Below, piece after piece: positions 44,146-54,122 of a stretch of 64,000 nt of DNA. The notes under the pieces were generated by a model. That model did not search any database. It was given only the letters and a program-made list of their open reading frames with translations, and was not told the origin of the DNA. Position numbers and translations under genes: made by a program. The DNA is taken from positions 124,001 through 188,000 of the forward strand of contig NZ_JBIWFB010000001.1 in the NCBI RefSeq assembly GCF_044762855.1, written 5' to 3'. This DNA is from Psychrobacillus sp044762855 (GTDB lineage: Bacteria; Bacillota; Bacilli; Bacillales_A; Planococcaceae). Each line of letters begins with the position of its first letter. Position 1 is the first letter of the stretch.

Positions 44146-45687
44146 TTATTTAAAATCTAGTTTTAATTTACCCTCCACAAAGGTCAGATAGGCATTAAAC
44201 TTTTGTCCGTTTTCTGCTACGAAACCTTTTATTTCATTTGTCTTGCCTTTTGTACAAAGAAGTTTTATCTGACTTGGCGTAATCTTTTTCTTTAAAAAGT
44301 ATCCATTAAACGTCTGTGTACAGCCATTTTTGTATTCCGTGCAACCATAGAAACTTTTATGGGCAATTATAGAACCTTTTTGACATTTTGGGCAAGTTAC
44401 AATAGGCTCTCTCTTGAATTTCGAATCATATTTTGATGCACGTGGAGCAAGTTGTATATCAATATTTTTGGTTTTTAATTGATTCGGAACTTCTTCCAAT
44501 AAGCTTCGAATGAATTTCGCGATACTTCCTAGGAATCGTTCTTGTGAGCCTTCACCATTACCTATTTTTCTTAAATAGGTTTCCCATTTCGCAGTCATCG
44601 ATGGACTTGCCAGTAGATTTCCTTCAATTGCTTGGCAAAGAACACGTCCTTTATCCGTAATAGACACGATATTTTTTGTCACATTTATATAGCCGTGACG
44701 TTTTATCGTTTCTATAATTCCACTTCGAGTTGCTTCTGTACCAAGACCTTCTACTTCTTTTAGAATTTCTGTTTCATCTTTATTGTCCACAAGCTTTCCA
44801 CAAGTTTTCATCATGGCGATTAGTTGACCTTCTGTATAAGGCTTCGGAGGCTGTGTTTTTCCTTCCTTTATATCAATATTACTTTGCACATTTTCCTGCT
44901 CCCGCAAAGGAGGTAGGGATGGCTCGTCTTTCTCAGTTTCCTTAGAGGAACGAACAAATAAAGCTTTCCAACCTTTATCGCGTTCGGTTTTGCCGGTCGT
45001 AAAGAAAGGTAACCCATTTACATCTGTCACAACTTTCGTTTCGGTATATAAATAATCGGTATGAAACATAGCGAGTGTCGTACGGACAATCTCTTCATAT
45101 AAATTTCTCTCAATACTAGACAAGCCGGCAAGCTTAGCTTGGGTAGGAAGTTTTTTCGTCGGAATGATGGCATAATGCTCTTGGACCTTCGAACTGTCCA
45201 CATAACGCTTTTTAGGTACAAGCGAAGTGACAGGGAAGGGGTGTCCGATAAGCTGTTGATAATCGGAAACTTGTGCTGCAAGATACGAAAATTCACTTGG
45301 CGTAATATAACGTGAATCCGTACGAGGATAAGAAACAAGCTTCTTTTCATAAAGTCCTTGCATCGTCTTCAATACATCCGCCGGGCTCGTTTTCCATAAT
45401 CTGTTTGCAGTTGCTTGTAATGTGGATAAAGAATGGAGCTGAGGTGGCGGCGTACGTTTATCCAGCTTTTCCACAGAGTTAATAACACCTGGTGAATTCG
45501 GTTGGATATTATGTTTTGCAAGCAGAGCCTGTATGATTTCCCTTTTCGGTTCCTTCGCTTTCGCTTTTCCTTTATAAGTACCATGCTCTGCTGTAAATAT
45601 TGCTTCAACTTCAAAGAACGGTTCCGAAACAAAGTTTTCTATCTCCAGTTGTCGTTGGTAAATCAAATAGATCGTTGGAGATTGCAC
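44146..45687 (-). pseudogene. topB: 3' part of the resident topB (topoisomerase III), cut off by the element
   Basis: About 511 codons of topoisomerase III starting at SPTIYLIYQRQLEIENF, the exact continuation of the GRVQ that ends the fragment at 57577-58221. It keeps the catalytic Tyr (SYPRTDSRYI), the rest of the toroid domains and a C-terminal zinc ribbon (CPKC... CTEYKNGC). The two parts together give about 712 aa, a normal TopB length. Its apparent GTG start is just the Val codon of GRVQ and has no ribosome site, so the piece is probably silent. Both halves look otherwise undamaged, suggesting a recent event. Confidence 0.93.
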
Positions 45688-45706
45688 TTGTATAACTATA
45701 TTTGGG
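45681..45706 (+). other. Left attachment site (core plus terminal repeat)
   Basis: Core ATTGCAC (45681-45687), preceded by host sequence ATCGTTGGAG, followed by element end TTGTATAACTATATTTGGG. The subterminal motif ATTTCACCCAAAT occurs at 45776-45788 and is matched in inverted orientation at the right end. Confidence 0.8.
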
Positions 45707-45891
45707 TTGTTTACAATAACAATTGGATTACCAAACCCTAAATACGCTATTTACAAGCTTTAAATCTATTAAAACATTTCACCCAAATCAAACTAAAATG
45801 GTTTATAATAGATTGCATAAAAGCTATAAACAATACTTCCTCACTCTCTGAGTCTAAAGATAATAAATTAATACAGAAGGAGGACAATTAT

Positions 45892-47205
45892 ATGAATTTA
45901 TATGTTGTAAGGGAGTACAGTATCACTGAATCAAGTGGTGGATATGAAAGTGCAATAAGAACAATTGGAATCGGAATGAGAAATCCTAACACTAACAATA
46001 TCATTCCATCCCCTATTACTAATTTTATCAAGACAATGTACAGAAATAAAGGCAAGTCTATAAGTAGTCAACGTAATAGTGCATATGCAATAACAAGGTT
46101 TCTAAACTACATAATCAATCAGATAAAGCAAAAAGATAGATACTTTATGCATTTAGAAAATGAGGGGATAAGTGGATTAGGTCTAATTCATGGTTCTAAA
46201 TATATTTCAAACTTATCTTTACGAGCAAGGGCTGGGGAGCTTTCCCCGGAATATGTTAATGATCAAATGAGATATATAATTAAATTTTATTATTGGTTAA
46301 AACTTCAAAAGATTATTGATGGGGATTTTGAAATTACTTATAAATCAATTAAACGTGGACAACGTGAACAGTTAGTGGAAGTTAATCCTTTTGATGATAT
46401 AGAGCTTGGAACTATTTTTGTTGGAAGAGATGAAAGAGTAAAAAGTATGTTATCTGACTTCGGATCAAACAGATACTCACTTACAATAAAATTAATAAAC
46501 ATTGCCAGATATATTGCACCAGATATTGTATTAGGAATTTGTTTTCAGTTCTTTGGGGGACTAAGACGGTCAGAAGTAGTTAATTTAACACGGAAAAATA
46601 TTAAGGAGCAAGGAAATGGATTAATTTTGGAGATAAGAGATAATCAAAAAATACTCTTCCCTAACATAAAAAATACATCCCATATACAAGTAAAAAATCC
46701 AAGAAATCAATCACTTTTAATGAATAACCTAATGCAAAATATATATAAGGAGCATTTAGAGAGACTTGAAATCCTTGAAAAAAAAGGAGTTTGTAATAAC
46801 CCATATTATTTGTTCGTATCTGAACGCACTGGACTGCCTATAACGGGAAAGCAATATCATTCAAAGTTTATGAAAGTTAAAAAAGCTTTTTTAAAGGCTT
46901 TAAGCATGGAAGAAAATATAAATGACTATTCCCTGCTAGCAGAGAATAGTTGGTCTACACATATTGGTAGAGGGGTATTCACTAACTTTTTGCTAGATCT
47001 TGGACTTACCCCCACTCAAATAGCCATTGCACGGGGGGATAGAGACATTAACTCGGCTCTAGCCTACGTTGATGAAAAAACGGCAATTGAAAATATGAAA
47101 TTGGCTATTAATACCATTCGCGAGGCTTATGATAATAAAGTCTCATCCATTGACACAGCTTATTTAGAAAAATGGAAAGAGGTGAACGATAAAGGACATG
47201 GATAA
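45892..47205 (+). CDS. Tyrosine recombinase 1 (TnpA-like)
   Basis: 437 aa site-specific recombinase. N-terminal SAM-like core-binding helices (about 40-150), then the catalytic domain: first Arg in FGGLRRSEVVNL (about 225), HxxR as THIGRGVFTN (about 362-371), then GDRDINSALAYVDE with the nucleophile Tyr (about 398). RBS AAGGAGG. First gene of a four-gene operon; its end overlaps the next gene by 8 nt. Role: strand exchange during insertion and excision at the topB core. Confidence 0.88.
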   Translation: MNLYVVREYSITESSGGYESAIRTIGIGMRNPNTNNIIPSPITNFIKTMYRNKGKSISSQRNSAYAITRFLNYIINQIKQKDRYFMHLENEGISGLGLIHGSKYISNLSLRARAGELSPEYVNDQMRYIIKFYYWLKLQKIIDGDFEITYKSIKRGQREQLVEVNPFDDIELGTIFVGRDERVKSMLSDFGSNRYSLTIKLINIARYIAPDIVLGICFQFFGGLRRSEVVNLTRKNIKEQGNGLILEIRDNQKILFPNIKNTSHIQVKNPRNQSLLMNNLMQNIYKEHLERLEILEKKGVCNNPYYLFVSERTGLPITGKQYHSKFMKVKKAFLKALSMEENINDYSLLAENSWSTHIGRGVFTNFLLDLGLTPTQIAIARGDRDINSALAYVDEKTAIENMKLAINTIREAYDNKVSSIDTAYLEKWKEVNDKGHG

Positions 47206-50158
47206 AGAAATATATCCTAGATATGAATTAGGTAAATTACTAAGTATTTCATATTCGACTAAATTAATTCAAATATTAAATGAGTATAATATAAAGCCCA
47301 TTTCAAAAGATGCACAGAATATTGAGTATTATAAAGCAGCTGATATAGAAAACTTACTGAAAATACAAAGTGAACTTTATAAGTATTATCAAGTAAACTT
47401 TGTTACCTATGATGAAGGGAAAAAACTGGGCGCTAGTGCATATGATTTATCTTTATCTAACCCAACAGAACTACCCATAATTGCAAGAATAAAAAAGTTT
47501 TATAAAAGAAATACAGTTTACGAGAAAAGCATATTGAACGAAGTATTGGAAAAAAAGGCGTTATTAAATAAAGCTTCGTACTATACAACAAAAGAAGTAT
47601 TACAACTATTCCAAGTCAGACATATTGAAAAACTTTTGAAAGAAAATAATATCGAGCCGATTGTTATAAAAAATAAAGAAAGTAATTTCTATCGGTGGAG
47701 TAAAAAAGAGATTGACACTTTATTAAAAAAACGCGAAGACCTATATCACTATTATGATCAAAACTATTTAACTTATAAAGAAGTTAGTAAGTTAGTAAAC
47801 GTTAAAATGATTAGTTCGCATGTGATAAAGAACAATAATTTAGTTATAGAAGAACTCCCATCACTTATTAAATTTGATCGTTTTACAAAAACTCACGTAG
47901 CTTTTACAAAAGCATCCGTTGATGAATACTTGAGAATAAAAAACGAAAAGAAAAAAAAGAGAGCAGAAAAAGTTCTGAAAGATAAGACAAAGAATTTGAA
48001 ATTGCGGGAAGAGAAAAAGGAAATTAACAAAAGAAACGAAGTTCTTCTAGAAAAAAGCCTAAAAACCGAGCATATTCCCTTGAACGATGTCAGTAAAGCT
48101 TTAGGATTATCCAACGCACTTGTGGTCTTAGTGCTGCAAGAAAATGAAATTATACCAAAGCATATTATCAATAAAGTTAAGTGGTATCCAAAAGATGAAA
48201 TTTACAAACTTAAAGAAACCCAGAATTGTCAGTATGATAAATTTGAAAAAGAGTATATGAAATTTAGTGAGCTACGTTCTTTAAACATAAGTACAAAGGC
48301 CATTCAAAAATTTCCCATTATTGACGTTCCTAGACTCATAAAAATGGGGAAATTTAAAAATTCTAAAGTAGTTTATCCTAAAAAAAATGTTGAAGAATAT
48401 ATGAATCAGTCGAGAAGAGAACAACTTCAAAAGGACATAACAAAAGACATCACTATTCCCTTTGCTACTTTTGAAAGTTTGATCTTAGCGTTAGAAGTTT
48501 CCTTTTCAGGCAATGCACCTTTAACACAAAAATACTGGTTTTCCTACGTTCGTCAAATATTAAATAAAACGAAGGGAAATAAACAATCCATTAAGAAGCA
48601 AATTATTCGCTTGGCTTCAATAAGTGAATTATTAGCGAACATAACAAGATCAAAAGAGATATTTTCTTACTCTGCAAAAGAGTTAAATTTATTACTGTTT
48701 AATCATGAAATATTTCAAGAATACCAAATTACTATTTATGCATTCTTTAATGCCGTTAACAATGAATCGCCCTTTCCTTTAATAGATTTGAATAGGCTAA
48801 AAAATCCTAATGAGTTAAAAAGAAGAAAAAAGATCAGTAAAAAGGAGGTCTACTCCCCTACAGAATTTATTGAGTTGCTAGATTATGTTAAGGAAGCCGA
48901 GTTGCATAAACAGGAGGCCATTAAGGATGTGCATGATGCATTAAATGAGCGAAATAAATATAAAAAGTATGATTCTGCATGGTTATATGTTTTGCTCCAC
49001 ATGAATAACGGCTGGAGAGCATCAGATTTTGCTTATAAAATTCCACGGCTAGATTTGCCAGAAAAAATTAGAAATATCTCTGATTTTGAGAATATTAATC
49101 TAAGCTTAGATGATGCCAAGTATATGGTTATTCAGCTTTCTAGTAAATTACAATCCTTAAAACATTCCAAAAATCAGAAAACAAATTACTTTTTTTGTTC
49201 AGATGAGCTTATATTCCCTCTTGCCAACGCACTAATTATTTGTGAATTAAGGACAAGGTTACTCGGTTCAAATAAAGAGCATTTAATTGACTTTATGAAT
49301 GAAAAAAACGAGATGCTAAAAGGTACACATGATTCATTTTTTGCAAATTTCAAAAAGAACTTTAAATTTGGTTCATTAAAAATGAACCGCACCTTTATTG
49401 GCCTAATGACTGATGTAGTAAAGAAAAAAACAAATAGAAATCCTTTGGAAATTTCTAAATTCATTCGTAATCATTCAGATATGGATACGACAAATACTTA
49501 TATTGACATTCCTCAAGAACACTTAGATTATATTGCCAGTCAGCTTTTTGATAAAGGATACTTCGGGTATACTTATGATTTATTTTCGAAAGTATTACTT
49601 GGGGAAACTAGTATAAAGCCAGATGATTCCCCCAAGAAATCAGTCTTAATAAAAAATGTATTTGGTGATATCTATAAGATTGAAAACTTAGCTAGATATA
49701 TTAATGCTCTTGAACAAGAACATGAAGATCTCCTGTATTTCTTAAAGGATCATTCGGAAACAGAACTTCAAGAAAAGATGCTTTTATTGAATCTCGGACA
49801 ACTTCCGGCCAAAGAGGCAAACTATCAATGCATATATGGAAAATGTATATTTTTAGAAAGAGACTGTAACAGATGCCCTTTCGCTGTCCCTCATTTTTAC
49901 GCATTAACCAAAATTGCTACAAACATGGTTAAGCGACTTAAAGAATATCGAGAAATACATAATAACTCTATGTATTTAGGAGAAAAGGTCCGAATTTCAA
50001 ACTTGTTATTTTCCGATCTTTTAGTTCTAAGCCACGCTAAACAAAAATTTGGTGAAGATGTTTTAAGTGCTTTTATTAAGATAGAATACAACGATTTAAA
50101 AGAACAAATCAGTGCATTGCCAAGCCCTTACGAATATATAACAATAAAACGAGGTTAA
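47198..50158 (+). CDS. Giant tyrosine recombinase-like protein with N-terminal HTH-like repeats
   Basis: 986 aa. Residues 1-420 contain about six degenerate repeats of an excisionase/MerR-like unit (YxTxKEVxxLxxVxxIxKLLKxNNIxP ... YYxxNYLTYKEV). A basic coiled coil lies near 245-290. Residues about 425-820 are a recombinase-like region: NNGWRASDF (first Arg), KMNR where HxxR is expected (His replaced), and NHSDMDTTNTYID with the candidate Tyr. A CxxxxC...CxxC cluster follows at about 885-905. Far longer than Tn554 TnpB (about 630 aa). The repeats may recognise the target or the ends. Confidence 0.75.
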   Translation: MDKEIYPRYELGKLLSISYSTKLIQILNEYNIKPISKDAQNIEYYKAADIENLLKIQSELYKYYQVNFVTYDEGKKLGASAYDLSLSNPTELPIIARIKKFYKRNTVYEKSILNEVLEKKALLNKASYYTTKEVLQLFQVRHIEKLLKENNIEPIVIKNKESNFYRWSKKEIDTLLKKREDLYHYYDQNYLTYKEVSKLVNVKMISSHVIKNNNLVIEELPSLIKFDRFTKTHVAFTKASVDEYLRIKNEKKKKRAEKVLKDKTKNLKLREEKKEINKRNEVLLEKSLKTEHIPLNDVSKALGLSNALVVLVLQENEIIPKHIINKVKWYPKDEIYKLKETQNCQYDKFEKEYMKFSELRSLNISTKAIQKFPIIDVPRLIKMGKFKNSKVVYPKKNVEEYMNQSRREQLQKDITKDITIPFATFESLILALEVSFSGNAPLTQKYWFSYVRQILNKTKGNKQSIKKQIIRLASISELLANITRSKEIFSYSAKELNLLLFNHEIFQEYQITIYAFFNAVNNESPFPLIDLNRLKNPNELKRRKKISKKEVYSPTEFIELLDYVKEAELHKQEAIKDVHDALNERNKYKKYDSAWLYVLLHMNNGWRASDFAYKIPRLDLPEKIRNISDFENINLSLDDAKYMVIQLSSKLQSLKHSKNQKTNYFFCSDELIFPLANALIICELRTRLLGSNKEHLIDFMNEKNEMLKGTHDSFFANFKKNFKFGSLKMNRTFIGLMTDVVKKKTNRNPLEISKFIRNHSDMDTTNTYIDIPQEHLDYIASQLFDKGYFGYTYDLFSKVLLGETSIKPDDSPKKSVLIKNVFGDIYKIENLARYINALEQEHEDLLYFLKDHSETELQEKMLLLNLGQLPAKEANYQCIYGKCIFLERDCNRCPFAVPHFYALTKIATNMVKRLKEYREIHNNSMYLGEKVRISNLLFSDLLVLSHAKQKFGEDVLSAFIKIEYNDLKEQISALPSPYEYITIKRG

Positions 50159-50160
50159 AA

Positions 50161-51855
50161 ATGCAGAATATAAAAACAGAAGATTTTGAGCAACTTGAAG
50201 TATTGGCGAACGAGGAATTTGATCTAAAACATTCAATTTTACAGGCGAATGATGCTTTATCAAGATACTCTAGTGAAAATCAATTTAACCATTGTGAGTT
50301 TAATGAGGATATTTGGACTTTACATGACGAAGCAGAAAAAACAAATCGTCATATAAACTATGATAATTTGTCAGAAGTTTTGTTAACAAGGACAAAATAT
50401 GATTTAAAAACTATTGTAAAATGCTGGGCAGCTACTTTAATAGACAAAGGCTTATCAGCAAGAACTATAACAGGCAAAGTAAATGGAGTTTTACAGGTTG
50501 TAACAAAATCTAATGGTTTTTCAAAAGATTTTTTCGATAGCTCTATGGAGTATATAAAAAAATCAACTCCTAGATCACGTTTATCCCTTTGCAATGCTGT
50601 GTTAAACTTTGTTGATTATTTTCCATATGTAGATGAAGAAGGGATTTATACAGAAAGAATTTGGGAGGTTAAGTCCAAGACAGAAAAAAAAATTGGAATA
50701 AGAGAACTTCCCAGTTCTCAAGACATTTTGAAATTCTCAATGGTTGTTGAGGATTATTTTAAGCCAGATCTATCAGATGAGCATTATCGAAAATACTTTT
50801 GTATTTATCTATGGTGGAATCTAACTACTATTATTCCTTTGAGGATTTCAGAATTCTGTGATATTAAAAGAAATAGTTTAATTGAAGTGGATGATGGCTT
50901 TTTATTAAAACTACCTAGAAAGAAACAAAACAACCGGAGGATACAAGTAATTGATTCTATATTAATCCCCAAAAGATTAGCTGAGGCAATAAATGCATAC
51001 AAAAATTCAACGGATAAATATGGCAATACCTCAACTCTAATTTCTTATTTATCCTTGCCATTTCAAAAGCACTATTTGGAGCAAAAGATTAATTCCGAGT
51101 CATTTGACTCAAACATATTCTCATACGTCTTAAATGACTTCTATGATGAAATAGTCTGTAAAAGGTATGGCTTTAAAATTATGGAACAAGAAGAAGTGAA
51201 GGCTGTTGAACAAGGGTTATCCCTTAATAAAGTGATTAATAGAAAGATTAGACCTAACGATACAAGGCATTTTGCTTTTTTAAATCTTATGACACAAGGT
51301 TATCATCCAGTTGAAATTGCCAGATTGGGAGGGCATGTCTCCATCTACTCTCAATACCATTATCATCAACATCTAGAGTATTGGGTTGATTCAGAAGTAA
51401 TGGAGTTAATGCTCAAGTTCAACCTTAATCGAAATATAGGACAGCACACAAAGGATATTTTTGATGAAAAAGAATTTAAAGAGAGATTTATTCTAAGACC
51501 TTCGGAAAACAAAGAAGTTCATATCCCCTTGAGCATTGGATATTGTACAGATCCTAATCAAAACTGCAAGGTGGAAGATCATGTCTTTTGTGACGCATGG
51601 CGTATTACCTTTGAAGAATATAAAGAAAAAGCCGATATCATTTTGAAAAAAATGAATGATAAAGAAAACGTGACAAAACAGCTAATCCATAACTTGAAAA
51701 ATCTATATCAAATTTCTATCAAGGGATTTAAAAATGATCTGTACTCCGAAAAAAATGTCTTATTTAACCGAGAGCTACTAGAAACTTCCAACCAATTAAA
51801 GCATTCCTTATATCAGCTAGCAATGTTAAAAGAGAAGGTGACTACCAATGAGTAA
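50161..51855 (+). CDS. Tyrosine recombinase 3
   Basis: 564 aa. N-terminal 180 residues are helical, with a core-binding domain (TLIDKGLSARTITGKVNGVL). The catalytic part has PLRISEFCDIK (first Arg, about 238), NDTRHFAFLNLM (Asn replaces the first His of HxxRH), RLGGHVSIYSQYHYHQHLEYW (second His and candidate Tyr). A Cys cluster CTDPNQNCKVEDHVFC at about 461-476 resembles a zinc site and recalls that in the 986-aa partner. It starts 2 nt after the previous stop and overlaps the next gene. Confidence 0.83.
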   Translation: MQNIKTEDFEQLEVLANEEFDLKHSILQANDALSRYSSENQFNHCEFNEDIWTLHDEAEKTNRHINYDNLSEVLLTRTKYDLKTIVKCWAATLIDKGLSARTITGKVNGVLQVVTKSNGFSKDFFDSSMEYIKKSTPRSRLSLCNAVLNFVDYFPYVDEEGIYTERIWEVKSKTEKKIGIRELPSSQDILKFSMVVEDYFKPDLSDEHYRKYFCIYLWWNLTTIIPLRISEFCDIKRNSLIEVDDGFLLKLPRKKQNNRRIQVIDSILIPKRLAEAINAYKNSTDKYGNTSTLISYLSLPFQKHYLEQKINSESFDSNIFSYVLNDFYDEIVCKRYGFKIMEQEEVKAVEQGLSLNKVINRKIRPNDTRHFAFLNLMTQGYHPVEIARLGGHVSIYSQYHYHQHLEYWVDSEVMELMLKFNLNRNIGQHTKDIFDEKEFKERFILRPSENKEVHIPLSIGYCTDPNQNCKVEDHVFCDAWRITFEEYKEKADIILKKMNDKENVTKQLIHNLKNLYQISIKGFKNDLYSEKNVLFNRELLETSNQLKHSLYQLAMLKEKVTTNE

Positions 51856-52597
51856 AAAAGGTCGGAAACCCAAAATTTATCCTCAAGAAACTATTGATAA
51901 CATTATATTTCAGTATCTTCAACAGTATAAAAATAATGGCTTAATTAAGTATTTGGATATTTACCGTTTTTCCAAAGAATTATATGAAAATGGAGAATCT
52001 ACTTATCACTTTAGCGAGGATTTTTGGAGAAAAAAAGGAAGGCAAGGTAGAGATTCAATTGATAAGTCAAATGAAGTTCTTGAACATACTGTATCTCTTT
52101 CGATGCAAGAAGATGAGAAAGTTGTGGATTCTATTGATGCAGTAAACAAGTTCTTTCAGGGTAAAGAAAGCAATAAAGAAAAACTTATCGGTGCTATCCT
52201 TATTAATGAAAATAAATTAAAAAAATATATACAAAGAAATAGAAAGCTTACAGCTGACCTTTCAAATCAAGACAAAAAAGCTGCTTTATTAGAACAAGAA
52301 AACCAACACCTTAAACAAAGACTAACTGAGTACGAAGAACTCTTTTTTCAGTGGCTTGACGCAAGCAGCCATGAAGACACACCTCTTATTAACATAATAA
52401 CAACAGGAACGTCTAGAAATAAAATTGTTCAAAATTTATTTGATACTATGTTCAGTGAAAATCCAGTTGAGGGTTATGAAAAGTTTGAGGATTTTAGAAA
52501 AAATAAAAGAAAAGACCAAAATATAAACACTAATAGCAGCGTTGTATCATTTAGAGAGAAAAAAGGAAACACTTTGATCGAGGATTTAAACTTATAA
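51848..52597 (+). CDS. Coiled-coil accessory protein of the recombinase operon (TnpC-like position)
   Basis: 249 aa. A basic N-terminus (MSKKGRKPKIYPQET) with a probable HTH-like fold is followed by a long coiled coil (about 105-170) and a charged tail. It is the fourth gene of the operon, overlapping the 564-aa recombinase gene. Tn554 has a small TnpC in the same place that affects efficiency and orientation; this protein is twice as long and I see no clear sequence motif in common, so the analogy is positional. Confidence 0.7.
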   Translation: MSKKGRKPKIYPQETIDNIIFQYLQQYKNNGLIKYLDIYRFSKELYENGESTYHFSEDFWRKKGRQGRDSIDKSNEVLEHTVSLSMQEDEKVVDSIDAVNKFFQGKESNKEKLIGAILINENKLKKYIQRNRKLTADLSNQDKKAALLEQENQHLKQRLTEYEELFFQWLDASSHEDTPLINIITTGTSRNKIVQNLFDTMFSENPVEGYEKFEDFRKNKRKDQNINTNSSVVSFREKKGNTLIEDLNL

Positions 52598-52690
52598 TAA
52601 CAACAAGTTTCTTGACCAATTTGAGAGTGTTCACATTGCCTTGATGATATATATGCTGTTGAGTGCAATAAAGTTTGATACAATTTAGTT

Positions 52691-52736
52691 GACGGGCCGG
52701 ATTGTGACAATTACACAAACGGGCCATATTGTTGAA
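52691..52736 (+). repeat. ACGGGCC..ATTGT repeated motif
   Basis: GACGGGCCGGATTGTG (52691-52706) and AAACGGGCCATATTGTTG (52717-52734); a third relative, GAACGGGCGCGATTGTGG, lies at 53257-53274 after the next small genes. Possibly remnants of cassette junctions. Confidence 0.5.
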
Positions 52737-52761
52737 TAAAAAACACAAAGGAGGGGTTAAT

Positions 52762-52992
52762 ATGCTTTTACTTTGGTACGCATCATTTCTCGTTTCGGTT
52801 ATAACATTGGTCTTTGGTGTTACAAAACGGTCTTGGCTTCTATTACTCGTAAGCACGATTACTTGTATGCCGATTGCTTTTTATTTTGGGGGAGCAGTCA
52901 ACGCTTGGAAGTACGTTGGTTTTACTCCAATCATTTTGTTAATCCTCACAATCTATGTTTGGTTTTCGGGAAGGAAAGTTGGAACTTTATAA
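52762..52992 (+). CDS. Small membrane protein (cargo)
   Basis: 76 aa, almost entirely three hydrophobic helices (about 2-20, 24-44 and 50-69) with a basic end. ATG 52762 follows AAAGGAGGGG; an in-frame ATG 11 codons earlier lacks a ribosome site. No family recognised; function unknown. Confidence 0.65.
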   Translation: MLLLWYASFLVSVITLVFGVTKRSWLLLLVSTITCMPIAFYFGGAVNAWKYVGFTPIILLILTIYVWFSGRKVGTL

Positions 52993-53077
52993 TTCAATAA
53001 TCAGGCGCTTTAACGGCATTAAGAAGCACCTGACCTCATTAATGGTCCATATTCTATAAAACAAAGGAGGTTCCCAT

Positions 53078-53248
53078 ATGTTCAAACGCACGCTATATTG
53101 CTTTAATTGCAATCGAGAAGTTCAAGGTGGAGAAGAAATCTATGCGAAGATGAAGGCTCCGAAGAATACGATTATGGTCGAGATTAAAGCTTATTTGAAA
53201 AAAGAAAGTGAAATTTTTTGTGCGGATTGTATGGACAAAGAGAAGTGA
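53078..53248 (+). CDS. Small CxxC...CxxC protein (cargo)
   Basis: 56 aa starting MFKRTLYCFNCNREV and ending IFCADCMDKEK; the two Cys pairs (residues 8/11 and 48/51) should bind one zinc, like a small zinc ribbon. RBS AAAGGAGG is 9 nt before the ATG. I recall similar tiny proteins, usually unnamed, in Bacillus genomes. Function unknown. Confidence 0.72.
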   Translation: MFKRTLYCFNCNREVQGGEEIYAKMKAPKNTIMVEIKAYLKKESEIFCADCMDKEK

Positions 53249-53285
53249 TTGTTTCCGAACGGGCGCGATTGTGGCACAAGAAATT

Positions 53286-53320
53286 AAAAATAGGTGCAAA
53301 TTAGCTCCTAAAGTGACACA
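53286..53320 (+). repeat. 35-nt direct repeat, left copy
   Basis: Contains AATAGGTGCAAATTAGCTCC then TAAAGTGACACA; the partner at 55181-55215 reads AATAAGCGCAATTTATCTCC then CAAAGTGACATC. The pair brackets the sigma/anti-sigma genes. Confidence 0.65.
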
Positions 53321-53348
53321 TAGGAGACACTTTAATATGTTCAAATGA

Positions 53349-53393
53349 AAAAGCAACAGCCAAAGTGGACGGCGCACTTTGGCTGTTGCTTTT
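53349..53393. terminator. Strong hairpin terminator
   Basis: Stem AAAAGCAACAGCCAAAGTG with CACTTTGGCTGTTGCTTTT, perfect over 19 bp; A and T tracts make it usable on both strands. Confidence 0.85.
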
Positions 53394-53533
53394 AAAAGAT
53401 AGTCTGGGAGTCGGATATTCAATAATAGCCCCCTCACAGTAAATATTGGTTGTTCAAAGCTAAATAAGAAAACGACTTATAAGTATAGTACACTTATACA
53501 AATTCATTTAAATGGATGTAAAATCTTTAAACT

Positions 53534-53562
53534 TGAAACTTTTTTCTAATCTATTTGCCTCT
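53534..53562 (+). promoter_or_regulatory. Candidate ECF-type autoregulated promoter
   Basis: TGAAAC (53534-53539) followed by a T tract, the usual ECF -35 box of Bacillus, then GCCTCT about 17 nt on in place of a CGTC-type -10. The -35 fits well, the -10 poorly. Confidence 0.4.
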
Positions 53563-53585
53563 AATAAGTGAAAGGAGGTTGCTAC

Positions 53586-54122
53586 ATGTCATATTCTATT
53601 CAATTAGTCGAGTTAGCTGTGGCAGGCGATAAAGAAGCATTTGAACAATTAGTGAAAATTGAAAGTGAGAAATTGTATAAAATTGCTTACCTGCACATGC
53701 GCAATAAAGAGGACGCACTCGACGTACTACAAGAAGCTACCTATAAAGCATATATTTCGATCCATCAACTCAAATCTCCAGTTTACTTTAGTACATGGCT
53801 TGTCAAGATATTAATTCGAACAGCTTATAAAGAATTGGAGCGTAAAAAGAAAACCATTCAATTGCCTGAAGAAACGATTCAATTTCTTTTAGAATCAAAT
53901 CAAATAGAAGCTCCATCTATTGATTTATCAGAAGCCCTTTCTACATTAAATGTTGATTATCGTAATGCGATCACTCTTTTCTATTATTACGATTTACCAA
54001 TTCGTACCATTGCAACTGTACTAAAGAAGCCTCAATCGACTGTGAAAACCTATTTGCGCCGGGCCAAGTTGGAGTTAAAAAAAACGTTAGGAGATGATTA
54101 TTATGCAAAAAAACTTATTTAA
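53586..54122 (+). CDS. ECF sigma factor (cargo)
   Basis: 178 aa sigma-70 family ECF protein: region 2 (KLYKIAYLHMRNKEDALDVLQEATYKAYI), region 4 (ALSTLNVDYRNAITLFYYYDLPIRTIATVLKKPQSTVKTYLRRAK in part). SigV-like in general form. ATG 53586 follows AAAGGAGG. It overlaps the downstream anti-sigma gene, the standard arrangement. Carried inside the topB element, so it could link element or host functions to an envelope signal. Confidence 0.88.
   Translation: MSYSIQLVELAVAGDKEAFEQLVKIESEKLYKIAYLHMRNKEDALDVLQEATYKAYISIHQLKSPVYFSTWLVKILIRTAYKELERKKKTIQLPEETIQFLLESNQIEAPSIDLSEALSTLNVDYRNAITLFYYYDLPIRTIATVLKKPQSTVKTYLRRAKLELKKTLGDDYYAKKLI

Larger units (their letters stand above)
53249..53533. other. 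Intergenic stretch within the element
   Basis: Holds the third ACGGGC motif (53257), a 35-nt sequence at 53286-53320 that recurs at 55181-55215, a strong hairpin at 53349-53393, and the upstream region of the sigma gene. No further gene. Confidence 0.6.

Noticed and set aside
44146..45687. Independent short topoisomerase gene
   Set aside because: It lacks the TOPRIM domain and a ribosome site, and its first codons continue the 5' fragment exactly.
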